From Hydractinia symbiolongicarpus (taxonomy: Eukaryota; Cnidaria; Hydrozoa; Anthoathecata; Hydractiniidae), in assembly GCF_029227915.1 (NCBI RefSeq), contig NC_079881.1:2108001-2172000 (forward strand): a stretch of 64,000 nt of DNA, read 5' to 3'. The position numbers were made by a program, and so were the translations under genes. Each line of letters begins with the position of its first letter. Position 1 is the first letter of the stretch. The notes under the pieces are model-generated. The model saw only the letters and a list, made by a program, of their open reading frames with translations. It did not search any database and was not told the origin of the DNA. Below, piece by piece: positions 22,739-35,694 of the stretch.

Positions 22739-25341
22739 GGCTCATTTATCACATTTTTAAGGTCAAAGTCCAAAATCATTTCGATTAAGTCCCACAGTCA
22801 AACGTTTCACTGTTAAAAACGATGCAACCTAGTACTATCAGAAAAATATCACTAAATACATGTTCGTACGAATATGTGACGCAACCGTTGTAACTTAAAC
22901 GGATTGATATGGCCAAGAAGTCGATGAAATGTAGTTTCTGAGAATGTCTCTATTTCTTCAGCGCGAACTAACGGCTAGGATTGGTCCCACAGTGAAAAAT
23001 GACTTATTTATCTTAATTTTTGAATAAAGCGCTACCACAGCGCCCAGTGTAATCGCTGAGTTCCAGCAATCATGTCAAATTAAGAAGAATGTTATTTCTT
23101 GTAGTCAAACTGGCTCATTTATCACATTTAGAAGGTCAAAGCCCAAAATCAGTTCAATTAAGTCCCACAGTCAAACGTTTCACTGTTAAAAGCGATGCAA
23201 CCTAGTAATATCCAAATACTATCGCTAAATACATGTGGGGACGAATATGCGGCTCAAGCGTTGTAACTCAAACGAATTTATACCGCTAGAAATTCAATGA
23301 AATGTAGTCTTTGAAACTGTTCCTATTTATTCAGCGCATGCTAACGGCCAGGATTGGTCCCACAGTAAGAAAAGACTTATTTATCTAAATTTTTAAATAA
23401 AGCTCTACCACAGAGCTAAATGTAATCGCTGAATTCCAGCCATCACGTCAAATTAAGAAGAAAGTTATTCCTTGGAGACCAATTGGCTCATCTGTCACAT
23501 TTATAAGGACATAGTCCAGAGTCAGCTCAATTAATTCCCACAATCACTCGTTTCACTGTTAAAAGCAATACAACTTAGTAAAATTGGAAGAAAATCACTA
23601 AACACATGTTGGTACGAATATGTGACACAACCGTTGTAACTCAAACGGATTGACACCGTTAGAAAGTCAACGAAAATTTGTTTTTGAAACTGTTTCTATT
23701 TCTTCTGCGCGAACTAATGGCTGGGATTGGTCCCACAATAAAAAATAACTTATTTAACTTAATTTTTAAATAAAACACTACCACAGTGCCCAGTGCAATC
23801 GCTGAGTTCCAGCAATCAAGTCAAATTAAGAAGAATGTTACTTCTTGTAGGCAAACTGGCTCATTTATCACATTTTTAAGGTCAAAGTCCAAAATCATTT
23901 CGATTAAGTTCCACAGTCAAACGTTTCACTGTTAAAAACGATGCAACCTAGTACTATCAGAAAAATATCACTAAATACATGTTCGTACGAATATGTGACG
24001 CAACCGTTGTAACTTAAACGGATTGATATGGCCAAGAAGTCGATGAAATGTAGTTTCTGAGAATGTCTCTATTTCTTCAGCGCGAACTAACGGCTAGGAT
24101 TGGTCCCACAGTGAAAAATGACTTATTAATCTTAATTTTTGAATAAAGCGCTACCACAGCGCCCAGTGTAATCGCTGAGTTCCAGCAATCATGTCAAATT
24201 AAGAAGAATGTTATTTCTTGTAGTCAAACTGGCTCATTTATCACATTTAGAAGGTCAAAGCCCAAAATCAGTTCAATTAAGTCCAACAGTCAAACGTTTC
24301 ACTGTTAAAAGCGATGCAACCTAGTAATATCCAAATACTATCGCTAAATACATGTGGGGACGAATATGCGGCTCAAGCGTTGTAACTCAAACGAATTTAT
24401 ACCGCTAGAAATTCAATGAAATGTAGTCTTTGAAACTGTTCCTATTTATTCAGCGCATGCTAACGGCCAGGATTGGTCCCACAGTAAGAAAAGACTTATT
24501 TATCTAAATTTTTAAATAAAGCTCTACCACAGAGCTAAATGTAATCGCTGAATTCCAGCCATCACGTCAAATTAAGAAGAAAGTTATTCCTTGGAGACCA
24601 ATTGGCTCATCTGTCACATTTATAAGGACATAGTCCAGAGTCAGCTCAATTAATTCCCACAATCACTCGTTTCACTGTTAAAAGCAAAGTAAAATTGGAA
24701 GAAAATCACTAAACACATGTTGGTACGAATATGTGACACAACCGTTGTAACTCAAACGGATTGACACCGTTAGAAAGTCAACGAAAATTTGTTTTTGAAA
24801 CTGTTTCTATTTCTTCTGCGCGAACTAATGGCTGGGATTGGTCCCACAATAAAAAATAACTTATTTAACTTAATTTTTAAATAAAACACTACCACAGTGC
24901 CCAGTGCAATCGCTGAGTTCCAGCAATCAAGTCAAATTAAGAAGAATGTTACTTCTTGTAGGCAAACTGGCTCATTTATCACATTTTTAAGGTCAAAGTC
25001 CAAAATCATTTCGATTAAGTTCCACAGTCAAACGTTTCACTGTTAAAAACGATGCAACCTAGTACTATCAGAAAAATAACACTAAATACATGTTCGTACG
25101 AATATGTGACGCAACCGTTGTAACTTAAACGGATTGATATGGCCAAGAAGTCGATGAAATGTAGTTTCTGAGAATGTCTCTATTTCTTCAGCGCGAACTA
25201 ACGGCTAGGATTGGTCCCACAGTGAAAAATGACTTATTTATCTTAATTTTTGAATAAAGCGCTACCACAGCGCCCAGTGTAATCGCTGAGTTCCAGCAAT
25301 CATGTCAAATTAAGAAGAATGTTATTTCTTGTAGTCAAACT
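22739..25341 (+). repeat. C/D monomer plus two A-B-C/D trimers
   Basis: A C/D monomer (22739) is followed by trimers 23112-23485-23858 (1,119 bp) and 24231-24604-24969 (1,111 bp). The second is short because its B monomer lost 8 bp near 24686. Both A monomers carry 'acatttagaagg' and 'agagctaaatg', linking them to the copy at 17520. Confidence 0.85.
24680..24690 (+). other. 8-bp deletion in one B monomer
   Basis: Where other B monomers read 'agcaatacaacttagtaaaa', this one reads 'agcaaagtaaaa'. Anchor spacing from 24604 to 24969 is 365 bp instead of 373. The missing segment lies between short 'aa' or 'a' repeats, consistent with slippage. It is a private mark, so it can serve as a unique landmark for assembly or probe design in an otherwise repetitive stretch. 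Confidence 0.85.
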
Positions 25342-26833
25342 GGCTCATTTATCACATTTAGAAGGTCAAAGCCCAAAATCAGTTCAATTAAGTCCCACAG
25401 TCAAACGTTTCACTGTTAAAAGCGATGCAACCTAGTAATATCCAAATACTATCGCTAAATACATGTGGGGACGAATATGCGGCTCAAGCGTTGTAACTCA
25501 AACGAATTTATACCGCTAGAAATTCAATGAAATGTAGTCTTTGAAACTGTTCCTATTTATTCAGCGCATGCTAACGGCCAGGATTGGTCCCACAGTAAGA
25601 AAAGACTTATTTATCTAAATTTTTAAATAAAGCTCTACCACAGAGCTTAATGTAATCGCTGAATTCCAGCCATCACGTCAAATTAAGAAGAAAGTTATTC
25701 CTTGGAGACCATTTGGCTCATCTGTCACATTTATAAGGACATAGTCCAGAGTCAGCTCAATTAATTCCCACAATCACTCGTTTCACTGTTAAAAGCAATA
25801 CAACTTAGTAAAATTGGAAGAAAATCACTAAATACATGTTGGTACGAATATGTGACGCAACCGTTGTAACTCAAACGGATTGACACCGTTAGAAAGTCAA
25901 TGAAATGTAGTTTTTGAGAATGTCTCTATTTCTTCAGCCAAAACTAACGGCTAGGATTGGTCCCACAGTAAAAACAGACTTATTTGTCTTCATTTTTTAA
26001 CAAAGAGTTACCACAGTGCCCACTGTAATCGCTGAGTTCCAGCAATCAAGTCAAGTTAAGAAGAATGTTACTTCTTGTAGTCAAACTGGATCATTTATCA
26101 CATTTATAAGGTCAAAGCCCAAAATCAGTTCAATTAAGTCCCACAGTCAAACGTTTCACTGTTAAAAGCGATGCAACCTAGTAATATCCAAATACTATCG
26201 CTAAATACATGTGGGGACGAATATGCGGCTCAAGCGTTGTAACTCAAACGAATTTATACCGCTAGAAATTCAATGAAATGTAGTCTTTGAAACTGTTCCT
26301 ATTTATTCAGCGCATGCTAACGGCCAGGATTGGTCCCACAGTAAGAAAAGACTTATTTATCTAAATTTTTAAATAAAGCTCTACCACAGAGCTTAATGTA
26401 ATCGCTGAATTCCAGCCATCACGTCAACTTAAGAAGAAAGTTATTCCTTGGAGACCATTTGGCTCATCTGTCACATTTATAAGGACATAGTCCAGAGTCA
26501 GCTCAATTAATTCCCACAATCACTCGTTTCACTGTTAAAAGCAATACAACTTAGTAAAATTGGAAGAAAATCACTAAATACATGTTGGTACGAATATGTG
26601 ACGCAACCGTTGTAACTCAAACGGATTAACACTGTTAGCAAGTCAATGAAATGTAGTTTTTGAAACTGTCTCTATTTCTTCAGCGCAAACTAACAGCTGG
26701 GATTGCTCCCACAGTAAAAAATAACTTATTTAACTTAATTTTTAAATAAAACGCTACCACAGTGCCCAGTGCAATCGCTGAGTTCCAGCAATCAAGTCAA
26801 ATTAAGAAGAATGTTACTTCTTGTTGTCAAACT
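25342..26833 (+). repeat. A/B-hybrid pairs at the right end of domain 1
   Basis: Anchors 25342 (A), 25715 (B hybrid), 26088 (A) and 26461 (B left part joined to a right part with 'aacactgttagcaag'). The two A-B pairs share 'accatttggctc'. This is the last place where the A and B order of domain 1 is clean. Confidence 0.75.
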
Positions 26834-27576
26834 GGCTCATTTATCACATTTACAAGGTCACACTCCAAAACCAGTTCAATTAAGTCCCACAGTCAAACGT
26901 TTCACTCTTAAAAGCGATGCAACCTAGTAATATCCGATTACTATCGCTAAATACAAGCGGGGCGAATATGTGACACAACCGTTGTAACTCAAACGGATTG
27001 ACACCGTTAGAAAGTAAACAAAAAGTAGTTTTTGAAACTGTTTCTATTTTTTCAGCGCGAACTAATGGCTGGGATTGGTCCCACAATAAAAAATGACTTA
27101 TTTAACTTAATTTTTAAATAAAACTCTACCACAGCGCCCAGTGCAATCGCTGAGTTCCAGCAATCAAGTCAAATTAAGAAGAATGTTATTTCTTGTAGTC
27201 AAACTGGCTCATTTATAACATTTATCAGGTCACACTCCAAAGTTAGTTCCATTAAGTCCCACAGCCAATCGTTTCATTGTTAAAGGCGATGCAACCTATT
27301 AATATCAGAATACTATCGCTAAATACTTGTTGGTACGAATATGTGACGCAACCGTTGTAACTCAAACGGATTGATACCGCCAAGAAGTCGATGAAATGTA
27401 GTTTTTAAGAAAGTCTATTTCTTCACCGCCTTCTAACGGCCTGGATTAGTCCCACAGTAAAAAAAGACTTATTTATCTAAATTTTTAAATAAAGCACTAC
27501 CACAGAGGCTAGTGTACTCGCTGATTTTCAGCAATCATGTCGAATTAAGAAGAATGGTATTCCTCGGAGCTCAATT
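26834..27576 (+). repeat. Transition monomers, including an H-like one
   Basis: The monomer at 26834 resembles the 7832 type. The one at 27206 opens 'ggctcatttataacatttatcagg' and has 'ttcattgttaaaggcgatg'. Those are the marks of the H subtype that later fills domain 3. I read it as a relative of the founder of H. A similar monomer is at 36441 ('ggctcattgataac'). Confidence 0.7.
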
Positions 27577-29544
27577 GGCTCATTTATCGCATTTACAAGG
27601 TCACAGTCCAGAATCGGTTCAATTAAGTCCCACAGTCAATCGTTTCACTGTTAAAAGCGATGCAACTTAGTCACATCGGAAAAAAATCACTAAATACATG
27701 TTGGTACGAATATGTGACCCAACCGTTGTAACTCAAACGGATTAACACCGCTAGAAAGTCATTGAAATGTAGTTTTTGAAGCTCTCTCTATTTGTTCAGC
27801 GCGTGCTAACGGCCAGGATTAGTCCCACAGTAAAAAATGACTTATTTAACTTAATTTTTAAATAAAACGCTACCACAGTGCCCAGTGCAATCGCTGAGTT
27901 CCAGCAATCAAGACAAATTAAGAAGAATGTTACTTCTTGTTGTCAAACTGGCTCATTTATCACATTTTTAAGGTCAAAGTCCAAAATCAGTTCGATTATG
28001 TCCCACAATCAAACGTTTCACTGTTAAAAGCGATGCAACCTAGTGCTATCAGAAAAATATCGCTAAATACATGTTCGTACGAATATGTGACGCAACCGTT
28101 GTAAATTAAACGGATTGATACGGCCAAGAAGTCGATGAAATGTAGTTTCTGAGAATGTCTCTATTTCTTCAGCGCGAACTAACGGCTGAGATTGCTCCCA
28201 CAGTGAAAAATGACTTATTTAACTTAATTTTTAAATAAAACGCTACCACAGTGCCCACTGTAAATGCTGAGTTCCAGCAATCAAGTCAAATTAAGAAGAA
28301 TGTTACTTCTTGTAGTCAAACTGGCTCATTTAACGCATTTACAAGGTCACAGTCCAGAATCAGTTCAATTAAGGCCCACAGTCAATCGTTTCACTGTTAA
28401 AAGCGATGCAACTTAGTCACATCGGAAAAAATCACTAAATACATGTTGGTACGAATATGTGACGCAACCGTTGTAACTCAAACGGATTGACACCGTTAGA
28501 AAGTCAATGAAATGTAGTTTTTGAGAATGTCTCTAATTCTTCAGCGCAAATTAACGGCTAGGATTGGTCCCACAGTAAGAAAAGACTTTTTTATCTAAAT
28601 TATTAAATAAAGCGTTACCACAGAGCTTAATGTAATCGCTGAATTCCAGCCATCACGTCAAATTATGAAGAAAGTTATTCCTTGGAGACCAATTGGCTCA
28701 TCTGTCACATATATAAGGACATAGTCCAGAGTCAACTCTATTAATTCCCACAGTCACTCGTTTCACTGTTAAAAGCAATACAACCTAGTAAAATTGGAAG
28801 AAAATCACTAAATACATGTTGGTACGAATATGTGACGCAACCGTTGTAACTCAAACGGATTGACACCGTTAGAAAGTCAATGAAATGTAGTTTTTGAGAA
28901 TGTCTCTATTTCTTCAGCGAAAACTAACGGCTAGGTTTGGTCCCACAGTAAAAGCAGACTTATTTGACTTCATTTTTTAACAAAGAGTTACCACAGTGCC
29001 CACTGTAATCGCTGAGTTCCAGCAATCAAGTCAAATTAAGAAGAATGTTACTTCTTGTAGTCAAACTGGATCATTTATCACATTTATAAGGTCAAAGTCC
29101 AAAATCAGTTCAATTAAATCCCACAGTCAAATATTTCACTGTTAAAAGCGATGCAACCTAGTAATATCCGAATACTATCGCTAAATACATATGGGGACGA
29201 ATATGTGACGCAACAGTTGTATCTCAAACGGATTGATACCGTTAGAAATTCAATGAAATGTAGTTTTTGAAACTGTCGCTATTTCTTTAGCGCGCGATAA
29301 CGGCTTGGATTGGTCCCAAAATAAAAAATGACTTTTTAATTTAAATTTTTAAATAAAACGCTACCACAGTGCCCAGTGCAATCGCTGAGTTCCAGCAATC
29401 AAGTCAAATTAAGAAGAATGTTACTTCTTGTTGTCAAACTGGCTCATTTATCACATTTACAAGGTCACACTCCAAAATCAGTTCAATTAAGTCCCACAGT
29501 CAAACGTTTCACTTTTAAAAGCGATGCAACCTAGTAATATCCGA
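27577..29544 (+). repeat. Mixed domain-2 monomers
   Basis: Anchors 27577, 27950, 28323, 28695, 29068 and 29441. The first two match 29814 and 30187 at an offset of 2,237 bp (six monomers), sharing 'tcctcggagctcaattgg', 'ttgaagctctctc' and 'actgtaaatgctgag'. The monomers at 28695 and 29068 are relatives of 9321 and 9694 from domain 1, so subtypes are shared across the domain border. Confidence 0.75.
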
Positions 29545-32421
29545 ATACTATCGCTAAATACATATGGGGACGAAAATGTGACGCAACAGTTGTATCTCAA
29601 ACGGATTGATACCGTTAGAAATTCAATGAAATGTAGTTTTTGAAACTGTCGCTATTTCTTTAGCGCGCGATAACGGCCTGGATTAGTCCCACAGTAAAAA
29701 CAGACTTATTTATCTAAATTTTTAAATAAAGCACTACCACAGAGGCTAGTGTACTCGCTGATTTTCAGCAATCATGTCGAATTAAGAAGAATGGTATTCC
29801 TCGGAGCTCAATTGGCTCATTTATTGCATTTACAAGGTCACAGTCCAGAATCGGTTCAATTAAGTCCCCCAGTCAATCGTTTCACTGTTAAAAGCGATGC
29901 AACTTAGTCACATCGGAAAAAAATCACTAAATACATGTTGGTACGAATATGTGACCCAACCGTTGTAACTCAAACGGATTAACACCGCTAGAAAGTCATT
30001 GAAATGTAGTTTTTGAAGCTCTCTCTATTTCTTCAGCGCGTGCTAACGGCCAGGATTAGTCCCACAGTAAAAAATGACTTATTTAACTTAATTTTTAAAT
30101 AAAACGCTGCCACAGTGCCCAGTGCAATCGCTGAGTTCCAGCAATCAAGACAAATTAAAAAGAATGTTACTTCTTGTTGTCAAACTGGCTCATTTATCAC
30201 ATTTTTAAGGTCAAAGTCCAAAATCAGTTCGATTATGTCCCACAATCAAACGTTTCACTGTTAAAAGCGATGCAACCTAGTGCTATCAGAAAAATATCGC
30301 TAAATACATGTTCGTACGAATATGTGACGCAACCGTTGTAAATTAAACGGATTGATACGGCCAAGAAGTCGATGAAATGTAGTTTCTGAGAATGTCTCTA
30401 TTTCTTCAGCGCGAACTAACGGCTGAGAATGCTCCCACAGTGAAAAATGACTTATTTAACTTAATTTTTAAATAAAACGCTACCACAGTGCCCACTGTAA
30501 ATGCTGAGTTCCAGCAATCAAGTCAAATTAAGAAGAATGTTACTTCTTGTAGTCAAACTGGCTCATTTATCACATTTTTAAGGTCAAACTTCAAAATCAA
30601 TTCGATTAAGTCTCACAGTCAAACGTTTCACTGTTAAAAGCGATGCAACCTAGTAATATCCGAATACTATCGCTGAGTACATGTGGGGACGAATATGTAA
30701 CGCAACAGTTGTAACTCAAACGGATCGACACCGTTAGAAAGTCAAGGAAATGTAGTTTTTGAAACTGTCTCTATTTCTTCAGCGCGAACTAATGGCTGGT
30801 ATTGGTCCCACAGTAAAAAATGACTTATTTAAGTTAATTTTTAAATAAAACTCTATCACAAGGCCCAGTGCAATCGCTGAGTTCCAGCAATCAAGTCAAA
30901 TTAAGAAGAATGTTACTTCTTGTAGTCAAACTGGCTCATTTATCACATTTATAAGGTCAAAGTCCAAAATCACTTCAATTAAGTCCCACAGTCAATCATT
31001 TCACTGTTAAGTGCGATGCAACCTAGTAATATCCGAATACTATCGCTAAATACATGTGTGGACGAATATGTGGCGCAACCGTTGTAACTCAAACGGATTG
31101 ATACCGTTACAAAGTCAATGAAATGTAGTTTTTGAAACTGTCGTTTTTTCTTCAGCGCGTGATAACGGCTAGGATTGCTCCCACAGTAAAAAGTGAGTTT
31201 TTTATTTAAATTTTTAATAAAGCACTACCACAGAGCCTAGTGTACTCGCTGAATTCCAGCAACCATGTCGAATTAAGAAGAATGGTATTCCTTGGAGTAC
31301 AATTGTCTCATTTATCGCATTAACAAGGTCACAGTCCAGAATCAGTTCAATTAAGTCCCACAGTCAATCGTTTCACTGTTAAAGGCAATGCAACTTAGTC
31401 ACATCGGAAAAAAATCACTAAATACATGTTGGTACGAATATGTGACGCAACCGTTGTAACACCAACGGATTAACACCGTTAGAAAGTCATTGAAATGTAG
31501 TTTTTGAAGCCGTCTCTATTTCTTCAGCGCGTGCTAACGGCCAGGATTGGTCCCACAGTAAAAAAAGACTTATTTATCTAATTTTTTTAATAAAGCACTA
31601 CCACAGAGCCTAGTGTACTTGCTGAATTCCAGTAATCATGTCGAATTAAGAAGAATGGTATTCCTTGGAGTCCAATTGGCTCATTTAACGCATTTACAAG
31701 GTCACAGTCCAGAATCAGTTCATATAGGGCCCACAGTCAATCGTTTCACTGTTAAAAGCGATGCAACTTAGTCACATTGGAAAAAATCACTAAATACATG
31801 TTGGTACGAATATGTGACGCAACCGTTGTAAATCATTCGGATTTATACTGCTAGAAAGTCAATGAAATGTAGTCTTTGGAACAGTTCCTCTTTATTCAGC
31901 GCGTGCTAACGGCCAGGATTGGTCCCACAGTAAGAAATGACTTATTTATCTTAATTTTTTAATAAAGCACTACCACAGAGCCTAGTGTGCTCGCTGAATT
32001 CCAGCAATCATGCCGAATTAGGAAGAATGGTGTTCCTTGGAGTCCAATTGGCTCATTTAACGCATTTAAAAGGTCACAGTCCAGAATCAGTTCAATTGAG
32101 GCCCACAGTCAATCGTTTCACTGTTAAAAGCAATACAACTTAGTAAAATTGGAAGAAAATCACTAAATACATGTTGGTACGAATATGTGACGCAACCGTT
32201 GTAACTCAAACGGATTAACACCGTTAGAAAGCCAATGAAATGTAGTTTTTGAAACTGTCTCTATTTCTTCAGCGCGAACTAACGGCTGTGATTGGTCCCA
32301 CAGTAAAAAATGACTCATTTAACTTAATTTTTAAATAAAACGCTACCACAGTGCCCAGTGCAATCGCTGAGTTCCAGCAATCAAGACAAATTAAGAAGAA
32401 TGTTACTTCTTGTTGTCAAAC
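29545..32421 (+). repeat. Large segmental duplication, copy 1 (offset 3,273 bp)
   Basis: Anchors 29814, 30187, 30560, 30933, 31305, 31678 and 32050 recur at 33087, 33460, 33833, 34206, 34578, 34951 and 35323, an offset of 3,273 bp. Shared private marks include 'atttattgcattt', 'ggtcaaacttc', 'cgctgagtacatg', 'caattgtctc' and 'gattaggaagaatgg'-like text near 32017. A patch at 32131-32162 differs from both other copies. Copy 1 ends abruptly at the 32421 junction. Confidence 0.88.
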
Positions 32422-32428
32422 GCGATGC
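32415..32428 (+). other. Out-of-register deletion junction (826 bp missing)
   Basis: The text 'ttgttgtcaaac', which should be followed by 'tggctcat', runs straight into 'gcgatgcaacctac'. To the left the sequence aligns with copy 2 at offset 3,273; to the right it aligns at offset 4,099 (32422 to 36521). Copy 1 therefore lacks 826 bp, which is two monomers plus about 80 bp. Because the loss is not a whole number of monomers, the distance from anchor 32050 to 32714 is 664 bp, leaving one monomer of about 291 bp with no GGCT anchor. Confidence 0.9.
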
Positions 32429-32817
32429 AACCTACTAATATCCGAATACTATCGCTAAATACATGTGGGGCGAATATGTGACGCAACTGTTGTAACTCAA
32501 ACGGATTAACACTGTTAGAAAGTCAATGAAATGTAGTTTTTGAAACTGTCTCTATTTCTTCAGCGCGAACTAACGGCTGGGATTGCTGCCACAGTGAAAA
32601 ATGACTTATTTAACTTAATTTTTAAATAAAACGCTACCATAGTGCCCAGTGTAATCGCTGAGTTCCAGCAATCAAGGCAAATTAAGAAGAATGTTACTTC
32701 TTGTAGTCAAACTGGCTCATTTATCACATTTATAAGGTCACAGTCCAAAGTTAGTTCAATTAAGTGCCACAGTCAATTGTTTTACTGTTAAAGGCTATGC
32801 AACCTAGTAATATCAGA
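32422..32817 (+). repeat. Monomers right of the deletion, matching 36521-36920
   Basis: After the junction the sequence follows the monomers at 36441 (right part) and 36813, sharing 'gcaactgttg', 'gctgccacagtg', 'ctaccatagtg' and 'tgttttactgttaaaggctatg'. It then joins copy 2 of the large duplication near 32818. Confidence 0.82.
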
Positions 32818-35694
32818 ATACTATCGCTAAATACATATGGGGACGAATATGTGACGCAACAGTTGTATCTCAAACGGATTGATACCGTTAGAAATTCAAT
32901 GAAATGTAGTTTTTGAAACTGTCGCTATTTCTTTAGCGCGCGATAACGGCCTGGATTAGTCCCACAGTAAAAACAGACTTATTTATCTAAATTTTTAAAT
33001 AAAGCACTACCACAGAGGCTAGTGTACTCGCTGATTTTCAGCAATCATGTCGAATTAAGAAGAATGGTATTCCTCGGAGCTCAATTGGCTCATTTATTGC
33101 ATTTACAAGGTCACAGTCCAGAATCGGTTCAATTAAGTCCCCCAGTCAATCGTTTCACTGTTAAAAGCGATGCAACTTAGTCACATCGGAAAAAAATCAC
33201 TAAATACATGTTGGTACGAATATGTGACCCAACCGTTGTAACTCAAACGGATTAACACCGCTAGAAAGTCATTGAAATGTAGTTTTTGAAGCTCTCTCTA
33301 TTTCTTCAGCGCGTGCTAACGGCCAGGATTAGTCCCACAGTAAAAAATGACTTATTTAACTTAATTTTTAAATAAAACGCTGCCACAGTGCCCAGTGCAA
33401 TCGCTGAGTTCCAGCAATCAAGACAAATTAAAAAGAATGTTACTTCTTGTTGTCAAACTGGCTCATTTATCACATTTTTAAGGTCAAAGTCCAAAATCAG
33501 TTCGATTATGTCCCACAATCAAACGTTTCACTGTTAAAAGCGATGCAACCTAGTGCTATCAGAAAAATATCGCTAAATACATGTTCGTACGAATATGTGA
33601 CGCAACCGTTGTAAATTAAACGGATTGATACGGCCAAGAAGTCGATGAAATGTAGTTTCTGAGAATGTCTCTATTTCTTCAGCGCGAACTAACGGCTGAG
33701 AATGCTCCCACAGTGAAAAATGACTTATTTAACTTAATTTTTAAATAAAACGCTACCACAGTGCCCACTGTAAATGCTGAGTTCCAGCAATCAAGTCAAA
33801 TTAAGAAGAATGTTACTTCTTGTAGTCAAACTGGCTCATTTATCACATTTTTAAGGTCAAACTTCAAAATCAATTCGATTAAGTCTCACAGTCAAACGTT
33901 TCACTGTTAAAAGCGATGCAACCTAGTAATATCCGAATACTATCGCTGAGTACATGTGGGGACGAATATGTAACGCAACAGTTGTAACTCAAACGGATCG
34001 ACACCGTTAGAAAGTCAAGGAAATGTAGTTTTTGAAACTGTCTCTATTTCTTCAGCGCGAACTAATGGCTGGTATTGGTCCCACAGTAAAAAATGACTTA
34101 TTTACGTTAATTTTTAAATAAAACTCTATCACAAGGCCCAGTGCAATCGCTGAGTTCCAGCAATCAAGTCAAATTAAGAAGAATGTTACTTCTTGTAGTC
34201 AAACTGGCTCATTTATCACATTTATAAGGTCAAAGTCCAAAATCACTTCAATTAAGTCCCACAGTCAATCATTTCACTGTTAAGTGCGATGCAACCTAGT
34301 AATATCCGAATACTATCGCTAAATACATGTGTGGACGAATATGTGGCGCAACCGTTGTAACTCAAACGGATTGATACCGTTACAAAGTCAATGAAATGTA
34401 GTTTTTGAAACTGTCGTTTTTTCTTCAGCGCGTGATAACGGCTAGGATTGCTCCCACAGTAAAAAGTGAGTTTTTTATTTAAATTTTTAATAAAGCACTA
34501 CCACAGAGCCTAGTGTACTCGCTGAATTCCAGCAACCATGTCGAATTAAGAAGAATGGTATTCCTTGGAGTACAATTGTCTCATTTATCGCATTAACAAG
34601 GTCACAGTCCAGAATCAGTTCAATTAAGTCCCACAGTCAATCGTTTCACTGTTAAAGGCAATGCAACTTAGTCACATCGGAAAAAAATCACTAAATACAT
34701 GTTGGTACGAATATGTGACGCAACCGTTGTAACACCAACGGATTAACACCGTTAGAAAGTCATTGAAATGTAGTTTTTGAAGCCGTCTCTATTTCTTCAG
34801 CGCGTGCTAACGGCCAGGATTGGTCCCACAGTAAAAAAAGACTTATTTATCTAATTTTTTTAATAAAGCACTACCACAGAGCCTAGTGTACTCGCTGAAT
34901 TCCAGTAATCATGTCGAATTAAGAAGAATGGTATTCCTTGGAGTCCAATTGGCTCATTTAACGCATTTACAAGGTCACAGTCCAGAATCAGTTCAATTAG
35001 GGCCCACAGTCAATCGTTTCACTGTTAAAAGCGATGCAACTTAGTCACATTGGAAAAAATCACTAAATACATGTTGGTACGAATATGTGACGCAACCGTT
35101 GTAAATCATTCGGATTTATACTGCTAGAAAGTCAATGAAATGTAGTCTTTGGAACAGTTCCTCTTTATTCAGCGCGTGCTAACGGCCAGGATTGGTCCCA
35201 CAGTAAGAAATGACTTATTTATCTTAATTTTTTAATAAAGCACTACCACAGAGCCTAGTGTGCTCGCTGAATTCCAGCAATCATGCCGAATTAGGAAGAA
35301 TGGTGTTCCTTGGAGTCCAATTGGCTCATTTAACGCATTTAAAAGGTCACAGTCCAGAATCAGTTCAATTGAGGCCCACAGTCAATCGTTTCACTGTTAA
35401 AAGCGATGTAACTTAGTCACATCGGAAAAAAACACTAAATACATGTTGGTACGAATATGTGACGCAACCGTTGTAACTCAAACGGATTAACACCGTTAGA
35501 AAGCCAATGAAATGTAGTTTTTGAAACTGTCTCTATTTCTTCAGCGCGAACTAACGGCTGTGATTGGTCCCACAGTAAAAAATGACTCATTTAACTTAAT
35601 TTTTAAATAAAACGCTACCACAGTGCCCAGTGCAATCGCTGAGTTCCAGCAATCAAGACAAATTAAGAAGAATGTTACTTCTTGTTGTCAAACT
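32818..35694 (+). repeat. Large segmental duplication, copy 2
   Basis: This matches copy 1 from 'actatcgct' at 32820 (29547 in copy 1) through the monomer at 35323. Differences seen are few: 'cgaatatg' against 'cgaaaatg' near 32847, 'ttacgtta' against 'ttaagtta' near 34105, 'caattaggg' against 'catataggg' near 34994, and the 32131-32162 patch of copy 1, which copy 2 lacks. Copy 2 continues past the point where copy 1 is deleted. Confidence 0.88.

Larger units (their letters stand above)
1..26833 (+). repeat. Domain 1: A/B/C/D subtype higher-order repeats
   Basis: Four subtypes dominate. A carries 'cggctcaagcgttg' and the AGCTCT/AGAGCT hairpin. B opens 'ccaattggctcatctgtcac' and has 'gtaaaattggaag'. 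C has 'atcatttcgatt' and the palindrome TTCGTACGAA. D has 'gatatggccaag'. The commonest order is A, B, C/D hybrid, which gives a trimer of about 1,119 bp. Subtype-specific changes recur in the same order, which is the definition of a higher-order repeat. Several larger duplications are layered on top and are listed separately. The border with domain 2 is gradual, around 26.5-27.2 kb. Confidence 0.85.

Noticed and set aside
26880-27086. 68-residue minus-strand reading frame
   Set aside because: It also starts at TTG and covers the same part of the satellite monomer as the domain 3 frames. It is open here by chance substitutions.
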